Made by a program: the position numbers and the translations under genes. Under the pieces are notes generated by a model, which was given only the letters and a program-made list of their open reading frames with translations, made no database searches and was not told the DNA's origin. 64,000 nt of DNA. Source: Stieleria magnilauensis (GTDB taxonomy: Bacteria > Planctomycetota > Planctomycetia > Pirellulales > Pirellulaceae). This document shows, piece after piece, positions 1 through 11,403 of this stretch (positions within the stretch are counted from its first letter, which is position 1; the number at the start of each line of letters is the position of its first letter). The DNA is taken from NCBI GenBank assembly GCA_007753675.1, contig CP036432.1, positions 6,646,875-6,710,874 of the forward strand, read 5' to 3'.

Positions 1-1413
<1,413 letters not shown>

Positions 1414-1447
1414 ACGAAAACCTTCAAGAACAATAAAGTGGCGTAAG

Positions 1448-1486
1448 CTTCCAGCTTGCGACGCTCTGGATACTTCCAGCTTGCGA
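1448..1486. repeat. Short direct repeat between the DUF1592 and DUF1552 genes
   Basis: The 14-bp word CTTCCAGCTTGCGA occurs at 1448-1461 and again at 1473-1486 in the 115-bp spacer. It overlaps no coding frame I accept. It may be a dispersed spacer repeat; no function is visible. Confidence 0.55.
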
Positions 1487-1528
1487 GCCGCCTCGGATTC
1501 AAACGCAATGCCGCGATCCGCTCACCGC

Positions 1529-2866
1529 TTACGCGAGCACTTCTTTGAGCGGGCCGTTGCCGGCGTCGTACTTCTTGGCCTGTTTGTCGTCCATGTTGAA
1601 GCGGTCGACGTTTTGGCCGGCGGCACGCAATAGGCTGGTGTACAGCGCGTTGATCGGGCGTTTGCCATCCAACTGGGTGAAGCAACCGGATTTGAACGCG
1701 CCGTCGAGGTTGCCGAGCAGCATGACCGGCCAGTTCGCACCGTTGGTGTGCTGCTTGTCGGCGTTGTTGCTGGTGTAGACGATCAGCGTGTGATCCATCA
1801 TCGTGCCGCTGCCTTCGGGAACGCTCTCGAGCGCTTCCATGATTCGGACCAGCATGCGGCTGTTGTACTGACGGATCTTGATCCAGATCGGGTTGTCCGG
1901 CTGGTCCATGTGCCCCAGGTTGTGACCCTGTTGCTCGACGCCCAATCCTTTCCATGCTCCGAAGATCTCGCCGCGTCCCGAACCGATCGTGAGCGTGTTG
2001 GTGATGCCAGAGGTCAGTGCCGAAATCCCCAGGTCCAGCAAACGATCATGCCAATCGGTTTCGAATTCGGGATTGGTGTAGCGCTCGTCCACTTCGGGTG
2101 CGAACTTGCGGAGATGGCCGCTGACCGCACCCAGGCGATCGCGGAGGCCGTTGGCTTCTTTGAATCCTTGGACGTATTGGCCGTAGCGTTGACTGTCGGC
2201 TGCCGGAAGCGCGCGACCCTTGGACGCGGCAAACTGCTCGATCTGCAGCATCAAGCTCGTCCGCGCTTCGTGCTGCTTGCGAATGTCACCGGTCGAGATG
2301 CCACCGTAGAGCATCTGGTACAGATGGTTCGGGTTGGAATGCATGAAGATCGGCTGGCCGGCGCCGCTGGCGGACAGCGTCGCGAGCGTAGGCTTGGTCG
2401 TCATGTTTTCGATCGAGTCCATGCCGATGCAAAGGTGCGGCAACAGCGTCTGCGGCAAGACCTTGCTCAATTCGTAGTCGATCGTCGGGGCACTCGGTGG
2501 CACACCGTCGCTGCCGCGATAGCCGCCCAAGGCGCCGAAGAAGGCGCTGTGCGAGGGACTGGTATGAAGACCGTGCAGCCCATTGATGATGTGCAGTCGA
2601 TCTTTGTAGGGTTCCAGCGGGCTGATCGGTTCGGGCAGTTTGGCCTTGGCCAGCGAACCGCTGTTTTTCATTCCGCTCGGAATGCAGGTTTTGGGGTCGA
2701 AACCCTGGTTCTGCATGAAGAACACGATTCGCTTGGGAGTCGAATTGCCGAGTAGGGGGACGTTCGTCGCGGGCGAGGCCAGCAAACGCTCGGCGAGGAT
2801 CGAAGGGCCAAAAGCAGCGCCGACGCCAGCTGCGATTCCGTGCAGCATGTTTCTACGGTTGATCAT
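1529..2866 (-). CDS. DUF1552 domain exported protein
   Basis: This 445-residue protein begins [20 protein letters not shown], with a twin-arginine-like RRNML motif and hydrophobic segment, so export by Tat is likely. The body has features typical of DUF1552: [15 protein letters not shown] near residue 45, a HIINGLHG segment, and a C-terminal part with [10 protein letters not shown] and [17 protein letters not shown], resembling the sulfatase/DUF1501 fold. Length fits the family (about 430-460). It lies just upstream of the DUF1592 gene on the same strand, and the two gene families almost always occur as a pair in planctomycetes. The catalytic activity of DUF1552 proteins is not known. The start is supported by the placement of the Tat signal. 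Confidence 0.9.
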   Translation of the reverse strand: MINRRNMLHGIAAGVGAAFGPSILAERLLASPATNVPLLGNSTPKRIVFFMQNQGFDPKTCIPSGMKNSGSLAKAKLPEPISPLEPYKDRLHIINGLHGLHTSPSHSAFFGALGGYRGSDGVPPSAPTIDYELSKVLPQTLLPHLCIGMDSIENMTTKPTLATLSASGAGQPIFMHSNPNHLYQMLYGGISTGDIRKQHEARTSLMLQIEQFAASKGRALPAADSQRYGQYVQGFKEANGLRDRLGAVSGHLRKFAPEVDERYTNPEFETDWHDRLLDLGISALTSGITNTLTIGSGRGEIFGAWKGLGVEQQGHNLGHMDQPDNPIWIKIRQYNSRMLVRIMEALESVPEGSGTMMDHTLIVYTSNNADKQHTNGANWPVMLLGNLDGAFKSGCFTQLDGKRPINALYTSLLRAAGQNVDRFNMDDKQAKKYDAGNGPLKEVLA

Positions 2867-3425
2867 TTTGAATCTGTTTGCGAGATCGAAGAATTGCGGG
2901 TCAATTGTCCGGCTGATTCGACAGGGAAGTCGAGTTGGCGATCGCCTGAAACCGCTACACGCCGGCCGAGGGGTGGGAAAGCAGCTGGCTGGGGTAAGTC
3001 TGGGGATGTGGCGGGTAGACCGATTATATAGCTAGATGCCCTAAGGGGTCCAATTATTTCAAGATCGAAAAAATTAGGCGTCCGCCCCGGTCCCATCATC
3101 GGTCTAAGGAGAGTGGAAAATCCCGTAATTGCCGCGATCTGACGAATCGCCACGCTCCTCCCGTTTGGGTGGACGCCGAGTCAAACCGTCGCATCGAGGG
3201 GGGAGAAACCAACTCGAAAGCATCTCTTGTCGCTGATCGCCGGGGACGCCAATTGAATGACTGATGGATTTTTGTGCCTGTCATCCGTGGGCAATCCTTT
3301 CAATGAGTGAGGGCCCGTAGGCTCGCGCCAAACGGCTGATCATTCGTTTGATCTCAGCCGGTTCGCGCCAGCGCGAGAGGCACCCATCAATGTCGATTTA
3401 GCGGTCTTGCGCTCTCGGAGCTCGG
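2867..3425. other. Intergenic region with one dispersed repeat copy
   Basis: About 560 bp separate the DUF1552 start from the DUF1585 fragment. It presumably holds the promoter of the DUF1552-DUF1592 pair. The only recognisable content is the 28-bp repeat at 3313-3340. No convincing gene was found. Confidence 0.6.
3313..3340 (+). repeat. Dispersed 28-bp repeat, copy 1
   Basis: The word CGTAGGCTCGCGCCAAACGG and its flanks (3313-3340) recur identically at 30623-30650, and a near copy lies in opposite orientation at 48177-48200. All three are in spacers. Confidence 0.85.
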
Positions 3426-3779
3426 CTAACGCTCCGGTGCGCTGCGGGTGCGATACAGGAAGGCGTCCGACGTCAGGAGTGAGGTGATCAGCGCATTCAT
3501 ACTGCCGCCGCTTTCCTTGTAGGCGCGGTGGGCGTCTTGCAACACGGGTGCATCGTGCAGTGTTTCGTTGCGGCCCATCCAGAAACGGAAGGCGTGACGC
3601 ACGAAAACCTGCTCGACACGTTCGCTCTGGGCGAGTTTCCGGATCATCTCAATCGCATCGGCGACCTCGCCGTCGAGTGCGGGGTCCCCCGAATCGATGA
3701 TCTCGCCACGGGTGTCGACGGGTTTCCCGAGTTCCAACATGCGATACAGCCCCGCGTGGTTGTACATCTCGAACGGCAC
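3426..3779 (-). pseudogene. Orphan C-terminal DUF1585 fragment of a DUF1592-type gene
   Basis: The frame encodes about 117 residues that match only the end of DUF1592/DUF1585 proteins: FEMYNHAGLYR, GEIIDSGDPALDG, VRHAFRFWMGRNET and a final SLLTSDAFLYR. In full-length relatives this piece is preceded by a MDPLGLP motif and several hundred residues, all absent here. The homology begins essentially at 3779, one base after the stop codon of the LamG-like gene on the same strand and in a different frame. The nominal start is GTG with no independent ribosome binding site. I read it as the remnant of a truncated gene, probably joined to the LamG gene by a deletion. Translational coupling to the LamG stop could still express it. 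It belongs to the same subfamily as the partial gene at the left edge. Confidence 0.82.
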
Positions 3780-3780
3780 A

Positions 3781-5037
3781 CTACTGCGTTGCCAGACTCG
3801 TCAGGCTCACCAACTCCTCGGCGCTCAACGCCCGATCAAACACCGCAACGCCGCCGATCCATCCGGTGAAGCCGACGGTGCGAGCGCTGTGAATGACGCG
3901 GCCGATGGTGAACGGGCCGCCGCTGCCGTCGTCGCTGGGCGTGTAAATGCCGTGCGGGTACCACCACGGATTCAGCCGCAGCGCGACCAGGTCACGCGTG
4001 GTTTCGGTGAAGCTTCCGTCAGCAGATGGCTTGAGCGTGACGTTGACTTTGGTGAAACGATACTCGCGTTGTTCCGTCCGCTGGTCGCTTGATTCATCAA
4101 GGACTTTGACCGAAAGCGGATGGTCTTCCGGCGGATTGTAGAACTGGTCTTCTGGAAAACTCGGGTCTTCACCGGGTTGTTTGCCGGGCGTACGGTGCCA
4201 GTGGCCTTGCATGTAGGCGTTGTAGGCGGATTGGAGCAGTCCACCGCGGCTCGGATTCTCCAACCAGCGATCTCCCGATTGCCCATCGAGCCAACCGGTC
4301 AATTCATCGCGTTGGTGGTCTAACGTCATCGCAAAGCAATGCCATGAGCGGTCCAAGACATCGTCGGACGAATCGGCGGGGACTTCGGGTGATTGCCCGA
4401 GCGAATTGCATTTGTGCAGAGCGTACTTATTCAAGAACGAACTGGCTCCGTTTTCTGAAACGTGACCACAGGCGCTGCCGGCTTTGTTCAGTCCGGCAAA
4501 CAGTGCGTATTGCCGCTGTCCACGCTCCACCTTGCGGATGCCGGCGGTCTCTTTCTGGTGCAGGTCGGTGCCTTCGTGCCAGATTCCCGCCAGGGCATGA
4601 TTACCGCTCTCGCGAATCGCCCACACGACCACGGAAACGGAGCGGCCGTCGCCCTTGATGTCCAGTGGCGTGTCGTGCAGTCGCGACCGGGGCACAAACA
4701 AGAACGGTCTGAAATTCGGATCGGTCTCTTTGCGAATCCGGACCGCCTGTCCAAACGGCCCCCGCCCGAGCAACGGAAAATCGGCGTACGACGCCGCGCG
4801 CCCCTGCCCCCAGTAGTCCTTGACGTAGTTTGCCACATCGAGCGGATACTCGGTCGACGAGCCGCCGGGAACGTGAGCGGTAAAGCGATGTTCGCCGCCC
4901 GGTTCTCGTTTGACAAAATCCCAGAACGCCACCAACCCGGGCGTGTTCACGACGGTTTGTCGTTTGGATTCAAGATCCTCGGCGCGGATCGAGGCGGAAA
5001 CGGTCAGGATGAAAACGGTAGCAAGGAATGGTTTCAT
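3781..5037 (-). CDS. Secreted LamG/concanavalin-like domain protein
   Basis: This 418-residue protein starts with a clear signal peptide (MKPFLATVFILTVSASIRAE). After it comes a TPGLVAFWDF segment, the usual opening of a LamG/concanavalin-A-like jelly roll. Later motifs fit the same fold: SVSVVVWAIRE, WHCFAMTLD, GWLDGQ and, at the C-terminus, FTGWIGGVAVFDRALSAEEL. Such proteins are common beside DUF1592 and DUF1552 genes in planctomycetes and are presumed to bind or sense polysaccharide outside the cytoplasm. No catalytic motif was recognised. Its stop lies one base before the DUF1585 fragment. The fold assignment is good; the ligand is unknown. Confidence 0.82.
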   Translation of the reverse strand: MKPFLATVFILTVSASIRAEDLESKRQTVVNTPGLVAFWDFVKREPGGEHRFTAHVPGGSSTEYPLDVANYVKDYWGQGRAASYADFPLLGRGPFGQAVRIRKETDPNFRPFLFVPRSRLHDTPLDIKGDGRSVSVVVWAIRESGNHALAGIWHEGTDLHQKETAGIRKVERGQRQYALFAGLNKAGSACGHVSENGASSFLNKYALHKCNSLGQSPEVPADSSDDVLDRSWHCFAMTLDHQRDELTGWLDGQSGDRWLENPSRGGLLQSAYNAYMQGHWHRTPGKQPGEDPSFPEDQFYNPPEDHPLSVKVLDESSDQRTEQREYRFTKVNVTLKPSADGSFTETTRDLVALRLNPWWYPHGIYTPSDDGSGGPFTIGRVIHSARTVGFTGWIGGVAVFDRALSAEELVSLTSLATQ

Positions 5038-5295
5038 AGAGATTCAGTCTTTGTACGGAAAACAGGGGCACCGTCAGGCAACAAGTTGTTACCCGCGAGA
5101 CCTGCCGACAATAATGCTCGGGTTTGACTCACTCTAACGGAATCTATTTGTGCCGTCTCTCACTGCAAGCTGCCTGCCACGAGTATACTCACGGGCGTGA
5201 CGTGGCCGACGAGCGAGCCGAGGAGCGATCGAACCTCACCCGTTTGTGCATGCTGTTGGTGAACGGTCTGAACAACATCCCGACGAAGTCATGCT

Positions 5296-7932
5296 ATGCT
5301 CCGTTATGCTCTGACGATCTTCACCAGTGCATTTCTGCTGTTTCAAGTACAGCCGATCATCGGGCGATTCATCCTGCCGTGGTTCGGCGGAGGGCCGTCG
5401 ATTTGGACCAGCTGCATGCTTTTTTTTCAAGCGGCACTGTTGGGCGGCTATCTTTATTCGCACCTGCTTTGCGCCAAGCTCTCGGTTCGGTCCCAGGCAT
5501 GGATCCATCTGGCGGTTCTGGCAGTGTCCGTGTTGCTGTTGCCGATCGCTCCCGATGAAACGTGGAAACCGCTGCCCGACCAGTCGCCCCTTGCCCGCAT
5601 TCTGTTGGTCTTGATCGCGACGGTCGGCGGTCCGTATTTCGTGCTCGCATCGACGGGGCCCTTGATGCAGAAGTGGTTCAGCCAGACCTCGCCGGACCGC
5701 TCGCCCTATCGCTTGTACGCGTTGTCCAACATCGGTTCGCTGCTGGCACTTCTCAGCTACCCGTTCGTGATTGAACCCCGGCTGACGCTGCAGCAGCAAA
5801 GCGTCTCATGGACGTCCTTGTACGTTGTCTTTGCCTGCTTTGCCGCGTGGTGTGCGGCCGGTCTGTTGAAACACGATGTGTTGCCGATTCCAGACGACGA
5901 AGCTGCCGGACAGGCGACACTCGAATCGTCGATGCCGCAAAAGCCGGGCTGGTTTGTCGGCTTGTTGTGGCTGATCCTATCGGCATGCGGATCGGCCATG
6001 CTACTAGCAACCACGAACCAGCTGTGCATCGATGTCGCGACGGTCCCGTTCCTTTGGATCCTGCCGCTCAGTCTGTATCTGATCACCTTTATCATCTGTT
6101 TCGATCGCCCGCAGTGGTATGACCGACGCGCCTTTGGAATGCTGTTGATGGTCTGCGGACCGCTGGCGGGCTGGGCCATTTCGTCGGGTCCCGACTTGGA
6201 ATTGGCAAAGCAAGTCGTCATTTTTTCCGCCGCGCTGTTCGCATGTTGCATGGCGGTCCATGGCGAACTTGTCCACTCCCGTCCAGACCCACGCTACCTG
6301 ACGCTTTTCTACCTGGTGATTTCTGCCGGCGGTGTCCTCGGCGGGCTGTTTGTCGCCATCCTCGCGACGAACTTGTTCACGGGTTATTGGGAGTTTCAGA
6401 TCAGTCTTGTGGCGTGCTGTGTGTTTGCATTGATCGCGGCGTGCCGACAACGCGTCTGGGACGTGGCACCGTCAAGCGATTTCTGGACGTGGGCGGGTGG
6501 AGCGTTTGCGACGATCGTTGCGGCGATTGCACTCGTCTGGACGCCTCATCACGAGTCCCTGGATGCGATCGACGAAATCGCGTTGTTCGGCGGATTCGGT
6601 AGCTTGATTTTTTCGGGGCTGATCGCGATCGGCACACGAAGCGAGCGTTCGGTGTCGGCTTGGACGTGGTGCGGCTTGGCAGCCCTGCCGATCGGCTGGA
6701 TGGTGGCCTGGGGATCGTGTCGCGCGCCCGACGTGATGACCGCTGGCCTGGGCATGAAATTCGCAGCGATTTCGATCACCGCCTGGGCCGTCGCCCGGGT
6801 CGCCCTGTGGGGGCTGCGACGTTTCAGTGAACCACATCAGATCTGGTTGACCCGCGTCGCCATTGCGATGTACGCCACGACCTTGCTCGCCCTGGCGCAT
6901 CAGCAACACGTCGTCACCGCGGCTCAGGCCTGGACGCTGCTGCTGGTCGGACTCGGTGGCGTCTTTGCCGAATGGGTGATCCGAAAACTTCGCTCGAACG
7001 ATCGGCCGTCGCTGGGCATTTGGTACTGGGCGCCGCTTCTTTCGTTGCTGGCGATCATGGGATACGGCTATTGGGAAACCCTTGATTCGAATTCACGCGG
7101 CGTTGTCCATCGGTCTCGCAACTTCTACGGCGTCTTGCATGTGGACTACGTGCCCGCTCGGGACGACGACGAATCCCCGATGCCGGCGAAGTTCAGGCTG
7201 GAACACGGCCAGATCCAGCATGGTTTTCAGTATGACGATGAAGACTGGAAAAGCGAGCCGACGACGTACTATGGCAGAGCAAGCGGCTTGGGTCTTGCGA
7301 TCGAAACGGTCCGCGAGCGCAAGCAGGCGGACAAGTCGATTCATGTCGGGGTCGTGGGGCTGGGCACGGGCACGATCGCCGCCTATGGAAAAACGAACGA
7401 CGACTTCCGCTTTTACGAAATCAATCCCGCCGTACAAGAGCTGTCGGGTCGATACTTCACCTACCTGCAGGATTCCGCCGCGCGAACGAAGGTCCGCATC
7501 GGCGATGCGAGAATCGTCATGGAACGGGAATTGCGTGAAAACCAGCCGCAACACTTTGATGTGCTGGCAATCGATGCGTTCAGCAGCGACGCCATCCCGG
7601 TCCACCTGCTGACGACCGAATGTGCCGAGATTTATCGCCAACATCTCGCCGAGGATGGCATCTTGGCGATCCACATCTCGAATCGTTTTCTCGACCTCGG
7701 CCCCGTCGTCCGCGGCTTGGCCGACAGTCTGGATTGGCAGGCGATTCGCCTGAGCAACGACAAGGACGAATCGATAGGCGTTTACGGCTCGACTTGGGTG
7801 CTGCTGACACAAAACGCCGAGGTCGCTGAACAACTGCAACGGAGCGAGTCGTTTGAGGCGTGGGAGCAAGACGAAACGATCCTGCATTGGAGCGATGACT
7901 ACTCCGGGCTTTGGAACCTGCTCGCGCTCTAA
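5296..7932 (+). CDS. Fused multi-pass membrane / spermidine synthase-like protein
   Basis: The 878-residue protein has two parts. The N-terminal roughly 600 residues are very hydrophobic with many transmembrane segments (first one LTIFTSAFLLFQVQPIIGRF). The C-terminal part, from about residue 680, is a Rossmann domain of the spermidine synthase type: VGVVGLGTGTIAAYG for the SAM-like loop, RFYEINPAV for the acidic residue ending strand 2, and FDVLAIDAFSSDAIPVHLLT in the active-site region. The architecture is known as fused MFS/spermidine synthase and is widespread in planctomycetes. Whether it makes polyamines or modifies or exports another substrate is not established. It stands alone, divergent from the LamG gene. 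The ATG at 5296 begins directly before the first membrane segment. Confidence 0.86.
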   Translation: MLRYALTIFTSAFLLFQVQPIIGRFILPWFGGGPSIWTSCMLFFQAALLGGYLYSHLLCAKLSVRSQAWIHLAVLAVSVLLLPIAPDETWKPLPDQSPLARILLVLIATVGGPYFVLASTGPLMQKWFSQTSPDRSPYRLYALSNIGSLLALLSYPFVIEPRLTLQQQSVSWTSLYVVFACFAAWCAAGLLKHDVLPIPDDEAAGQATLESSMPQKPGWFVGLLWLILSACGSAMLLATTNQLCIDVATVPFLWILPLSLYLITFIICFDRPQWYDRRAFGMLLMVCGPLAGWAISSGPDLELAKQVVIFSAALFACCMAVHGELVHSRPDPRYLTLFYLVISAGGVLGGLFVAILATNLFTGYWEFQISLVACCVFALIAACRQRVWDVAPSSDFWTWAGGAFATIVAAIALVWTPHHESLDAIDEIALFGGFGSLIFSGLIAIGTRSERSVSAWTWCGLAALPIGWMVAWGSCRAPDVMTAGLGMKFAAISITAWAVARVALWGLRRFSEPHQIWLTRVAIAMYATTLLALAHQQHVVTAAQAWTLLLVGLGGVFAEWVIRKLRSNDRPSLGIWYWAPLLSLLAIMGYGYWETLDSNSRGVVHRSRNFYGVLHVDYVPARDDDESPMPAKFRLEHGQIQHGFQYDDEDWKSEPTTYYGRASGLGLAIETVRERKQADKSIHVGVVGLGTGTIAAYGKTNDDFRFYEINPAVQELSGRYFTYLQDSAARTKVRIGDARIVMERELRENQPQHFDVLAIDAFSSDAIPVHLLTTECAEIYRQHLAEDGILAIHISNRFLDLGPVVRGLADSLDWQAIRLSNDKDESIGVYGSTWVLLTQNAEVAEQLQRSESFEAWEQDETILHWSDDYSGLWNLLAL

Positions 7933-8171
7933 ATTAACTTACCTTCTCTTGGGGAATCTCAATTCCTCAATCAACACGAACACAGCAACCCGATCAACTC
8001 GGCATCGTCGAAATAAAGCCTCGCCGCTGAAACGGATCATTCAACGATGATTGGACCGAGGCGATGGTGCATCACAGCCTGTGTCGCAGATCACCCTCTG
8101 CATGTCGCAATGCAGTCTGGAATGGATGCACGACACGATGACAATGATCGCGCGGGATGTGAAGTCAATCC

Positions 8172-8432
8172 GTGTCACCATTGGCCAGTCCTGCTCGGCG
8201 AACGCACCACCAGACCCTTAATGAGTTGACCGATGAAACATTTGAGGACATTGTCATCAACACACTCGCGACCGGCGGGTCGCTCGACCGCGAGATCACC
8301 GGCATCGAGCTGATGGGCAGCACGGAGAAAATCACATGGAACCGCACCGCCGACGCGCTGACGATTCGGCTGCCCAAGAGCTTGCCCGGGAAAATCGTCA
8401 ACGGCTTCCGCATCCATTCGCGGCTGGATTGA
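8172..8432 (+). pseudogene. C-terminal remnant of an alpha-L-fucosidase (GH29)
   Basis: The frame contains ITGIELMGSTEKITW, NRTADALTIRLP and a final VNGFRIHSRLD. This is the pattern of the small C-terminal beta-sandwich of GH29 fucosidases (roughly GKELLGS..KLKW, L.V.LP, ..FKI). The entire catalytic domain is missing, and the roughly 25 residues before ELTDETFED do not resemble the family. The 240 bp upstream (7933-8171) show no coding signal that I trust. It ends 9 bp before the GH116 start, so the breakpoint left the 3' end of a former neighbour. Assignment rests on motif memory only. Confidence 0.6.
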
Positions 8433-8441
8433 ACAACAGCA

Positions 8442-11342
8442 ATGAACAGCAATATAGATTCGACCAACGTGAAAAACCCAACGCAATCCTGTTGCTCCTC
8501 TTCTTGCGGGTGCGAACCGAACGTCAGCCGGCGGCATGCCCTGAAAGTATTGGGCGCCGGTGCGACCGCTTCGACTCTGCCGGTCGGCGCGCAGGTCATG
8601 GCCGGACCTTTTGCGGCGGACGATGTCGATGGTCATCTGATCCCCGCCGACAAGAAACTGACGCCCGAATGGGTCGCCTCGCTAACCCAACGCGGCCGGG
8701 CCGAGGTGTTCTCCGGTGATCAACTCAAGTACGTCGGCATGCCGGTCGGCGGCATCGGCTGCGGGCAGCTTTACCTGGCCGGTGATGGCCGGCTCTGGCT
8801 GTGGGACATCTTCAAGTGCAACTACACTCGCGAAACCGGTCACGGCCAACGGATTGCGGCATTTACACTCGGTGGACACTACGCCCATCCGGTCGCGGCC
8901 GGCCAAGAGTACACCAAACGCAATGGTGCCGACGTGGCCCAGGGATTCCTGATCCGTGTCAAAGCATCCGGCGAGTCAACGACCAGAACACTCGACCGAA
9001 TGGGTTTTCCCGACGTGACGTTCCGCGGGGAATATCCGATCGGCAAAGTGACTTACGCCGAGCAGGGGTTTCCTGTTGAGACCAAGCTTGAGGCGTTCAG
9101 CCCGTTCATTCCGCTGCGCACCAAAGACTCGGCACTGCCGGCGACGGTGATGGCCTACACCGTGACGAACACTTCAAAGGCCTCCGTGGAAGTCGACCTC
9201 GGCAGTTGGATGCAGAACGCGACCTGTCCCTACACGACGGATGCCGCCCTCGGCCAGCGAAGGAATCGGGTCGTTCAAGCCGATGGCCGAGTCGCTGTGC
9301 TGAGCACGGTGGAACCGACCACCGTCTCGCAGGGAAAACGTCGCGGTGCCGGGATCAAAGACAAACACGGATACGGATCCACCACGCTGACTTTGTTGCA
9401 CGATGCAAGCGAAGCGGGACTGACGGTCTCGGCCGCCGCTTCGCTGACTGATCCGGACAGCCCCGCCGGACTCTTTGACCAGGCCGCCGACCTCGCGCAG
9501 CAACAGGACGCCGTCCAACCGCTCAACGAATGGCTCGTCGGTGGTTTGTTCGCCGCATTCCAATTGGCTCCCGGAGAATCGAGGACGGTGGAGTTTGCCA
9601 TTACCTGGTATTTCCCCGACTACAACGAAAAGGGTCCCCGCCGCAAACAGATGCTGGGGATCAGGAATTTCGCCAAGCTGCGCAGGCACTATGCGTCCTG
9701 GTTTGAATCGGCAGACGACGTTGCCGATTACCTGTGCACGAACAAATCACGATTGCTCGATGGCACGCGCCAGTGGAACAAGACCTGGTATGACAGTACG
9801 TTGCCATATTGGTTACTCGACCGTAGTTTCATTCCGCTCAATTGCATCGCCAGTCAAGCGTTTCATTGGTTCGACAGCGGCCGGCCCTACGCGTGGGAGG
9901 GTGTGGACTGCTGTCCGGGAACCTGCACGCACGTCTGGCACTATGCCCAAGCGTTGGGAAGGGTGTTCCCCGAACTGGAACGTGCCTTTCGCGAGAAGGT
10001 GGACTTCAAAGCCGGCGTCGGGTTTCATCCCCAATCCGGCATCATCGGGCATCGTGGCGAGATTCATGCCACTCCTGCGACCGATGGTCAAGCCGGCTCG
10101 ATCCTGCGGGCCTTTCGCGAACATCAGATGTCGGCCGACAGTTCCTTCCTGAAACGAATCTGGCCCAACGTCAAAAAGGCGGTCGAGTTCTTGATCCGCG
10201 AAGACGCCGATGGCAACGGACTGCTGGAAGGCAAACAGCCACACACGCTCGACGCGTCATGGTACGGGCCGATGGGCTGGCTGAGTGGAATGTACCTTGC
10301 CGCGTTGGCGGCCGGCGAAGCGATGGCGATCGAGATGGGCGACACGGATTTTGCGATGCAGTGCCGCACGCTGATCGACCGAGGCTCCGAGAAGATCGTC
10401 GCGGAGTTATTCGACGGCGAGTACTTCATTCACAAACCCGATCCAGCCGTCCGCGCCCTCAACTCCAACAAGGGCTGCCACATCGATCAAGTACTCGGCC
10501 AGGCCTGGATGAAGCAGGTGGGCTTGGGGAGAGTGATTCCGAAGCGAGAAACGGTTTCTGCACTTCAGAGTCTGTGGAAATACAACTTCGCCCCCGACGC
10601 TGGGCAGTATGCGCTCGATCACGTTCAAATCGAACAGGCGTTCCGATGGTATGCGATGCCGGGAGAAGCCGGTTTGGTGATGTGTACCTGGCCCAAGGGC
10701 GGTGCAACCGAGGCGATCCCCGGAGACCGACTGCGTTCGGAAGAGAACCCGCCGGTTTATACCGGACCGGGCGGCTACTTCAACGAATGCATGAACGGCT
10801 TTGAGTACCAAGTGGCCGCCCACATGGTCTACGAAGCAGAGCCTGGAGACCCGCTGGTCGAAAAGGGATTGGCCATCGCCAAGGCGGTGCATGAACGCTA
10901 CGGAGCGGACAAGCGGAATCCCTACAACGAGATCGAATGCAGTGATCACTACGCCCGATCGATGGCCAGTTATGGCGTGTTCCTGGCCGCTTGCGGGTTT
11001 GAATACCACGGCCCCAAGGGACGCATCGGGTTTGCACCACGCGTGTCGCCGGACAACTTCAAGGCTCCCTTCATCACCGCCGAGGGCTGGGGAAGCTTCA
11101 GCCAGAACGTGGCGGACGGTCAGCAATCCGTTTCGATTGGGATGCACCACGGCAAGCTCGCGCTGAACGAATTCGTCGTGGACCAAGTCGAGAACACAGG
11201 CGTCAGTCGTGCAGTCGTCGTGGTGGACGGGAACGAGATTCCGGTGAAATTTCAAACTCAGCAAGGCCGTTCTGTTGTCCGCTTTCTCAATGGCATTGAG
11301 CTGCTGGCGGGACAGACAATGAGTGTGCGTTGGACTACATGA
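8442..11342 (+). CDS. GH116 family glycosidase (GBA2-like), exported
   Basis: This is a 966-residue protein of the GH116 family (Glyco_hydr_116N plus DUF608 catalytic domain). The N-terminus is Cys-rich (CCSSSCGCEP), then SRRHALKVLGAGATA forms a Tat-like signal. The N-terminal beta domain (about residues 70-400) has GMPVGGIGCGQLYLAGDG; the alpha/alpha-barrel follows from about 440. By analogy with the family, Glu486 (AWEGVDCC) is the candidate nucleophile and Asp682 (GCHIDQVLGQ) the candidate acid/base; both are present. Known members act on beta-glucosides or xylosides; the substrate here cannot be read from sequence. A second GH116 gene follows 61 bp downstream, so the pair looks like an operon of paralogues for extracytoplasmic glycan breakdown. 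Confidence 0.88.
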   Translation: MNSNIDSTNVKNPTQSCCSSSCGCEPNVSRRHALKVLGAGATASTLPVGAQVMAGPFAADDVDGHLIPADKKLTPEWVASLTQRGRAEVFSGDQLKYVGMPVGGIGCGQLYLAGDGRLWLWDIFKCNYTRETGHGQRIAAFTLGGHYAHPVAAGQEYTKRNGADVAQGFLIRVKASGESTTRTLDRMGFPDVTFRGEYPIGKVTYAEQGFPVETKLEAFSPFIPLRTKDSALPATVMAYTVTNTSKASVEVDLGSWMQNATCPYTTDAALGQRRNRVVQADGRVAVLSTVEPTTVSQGKRRGAGIKDKHGYGSTTLTLLHDASEAGLTVSAAASLTDPDSPAGLFDQAADLAQQQDAVQPLNEWLVGGLFAAFQLAPGESRTVEFAITWYFPDYNEKGPRRKQMLGIRNFAKLRRHYASWFESADDVADYLCTNKSRLLDGTRQWNKTWYDSTLPYWLLDRSFIPLNCIASQAFHWFDSGRPYAWEGVDCCPGTCTHVWHYAQALGRVFPELERAFREKVDFKAGVGFHPQSGIIGHRGEIHATPATDGQAGSILRAFREHQMSADSSFLKRIWPNVKKAVEFLIREDADGNGLLEGKQPHTLDASWYGPMGWLSGMYLAALAAGEAMAIEMGDTDFAMQCRTLIDRGSEKIVAELFDGEYFIHKPDPAVRALNSNKGCHIDQVLGQAWMKQVGLGRVIPKRETVSALQSLWKYNFAPDAGQYALDHVQIEQAFRWYAMPGEAGLVMCTWPKGGATEAIPGDRLRSEENPPVYTGPGGYFNECMNGFEYQVAAHMVYEAEPGDPLVEKGLAIAKAVHERYGADKRNPYNEIECSDHYARSMASYGVFLAACGFEYHGPKGRIGFAPRVSPDNFKAPFITAEGWGSFSQNVADGQQSVSIGMHHGKLALNEFVVDQVENTGVSRAVVVVDGNEIPVKFQTQQGRSVVRFLNGIELLAGQTMSVRWTT

Positions 11343-11403
11343 TGGACACCTTACATGTGACAATACCTCAACCCACAACGTGCCCATCCAACCGGGAACA
11401 AAC

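Noticed and set aside
1748..2755. 335-codon open frame on the plus strand
   Set aside because: Antisense to the DUF1552 gene, which has a Tat signal and family motifs.
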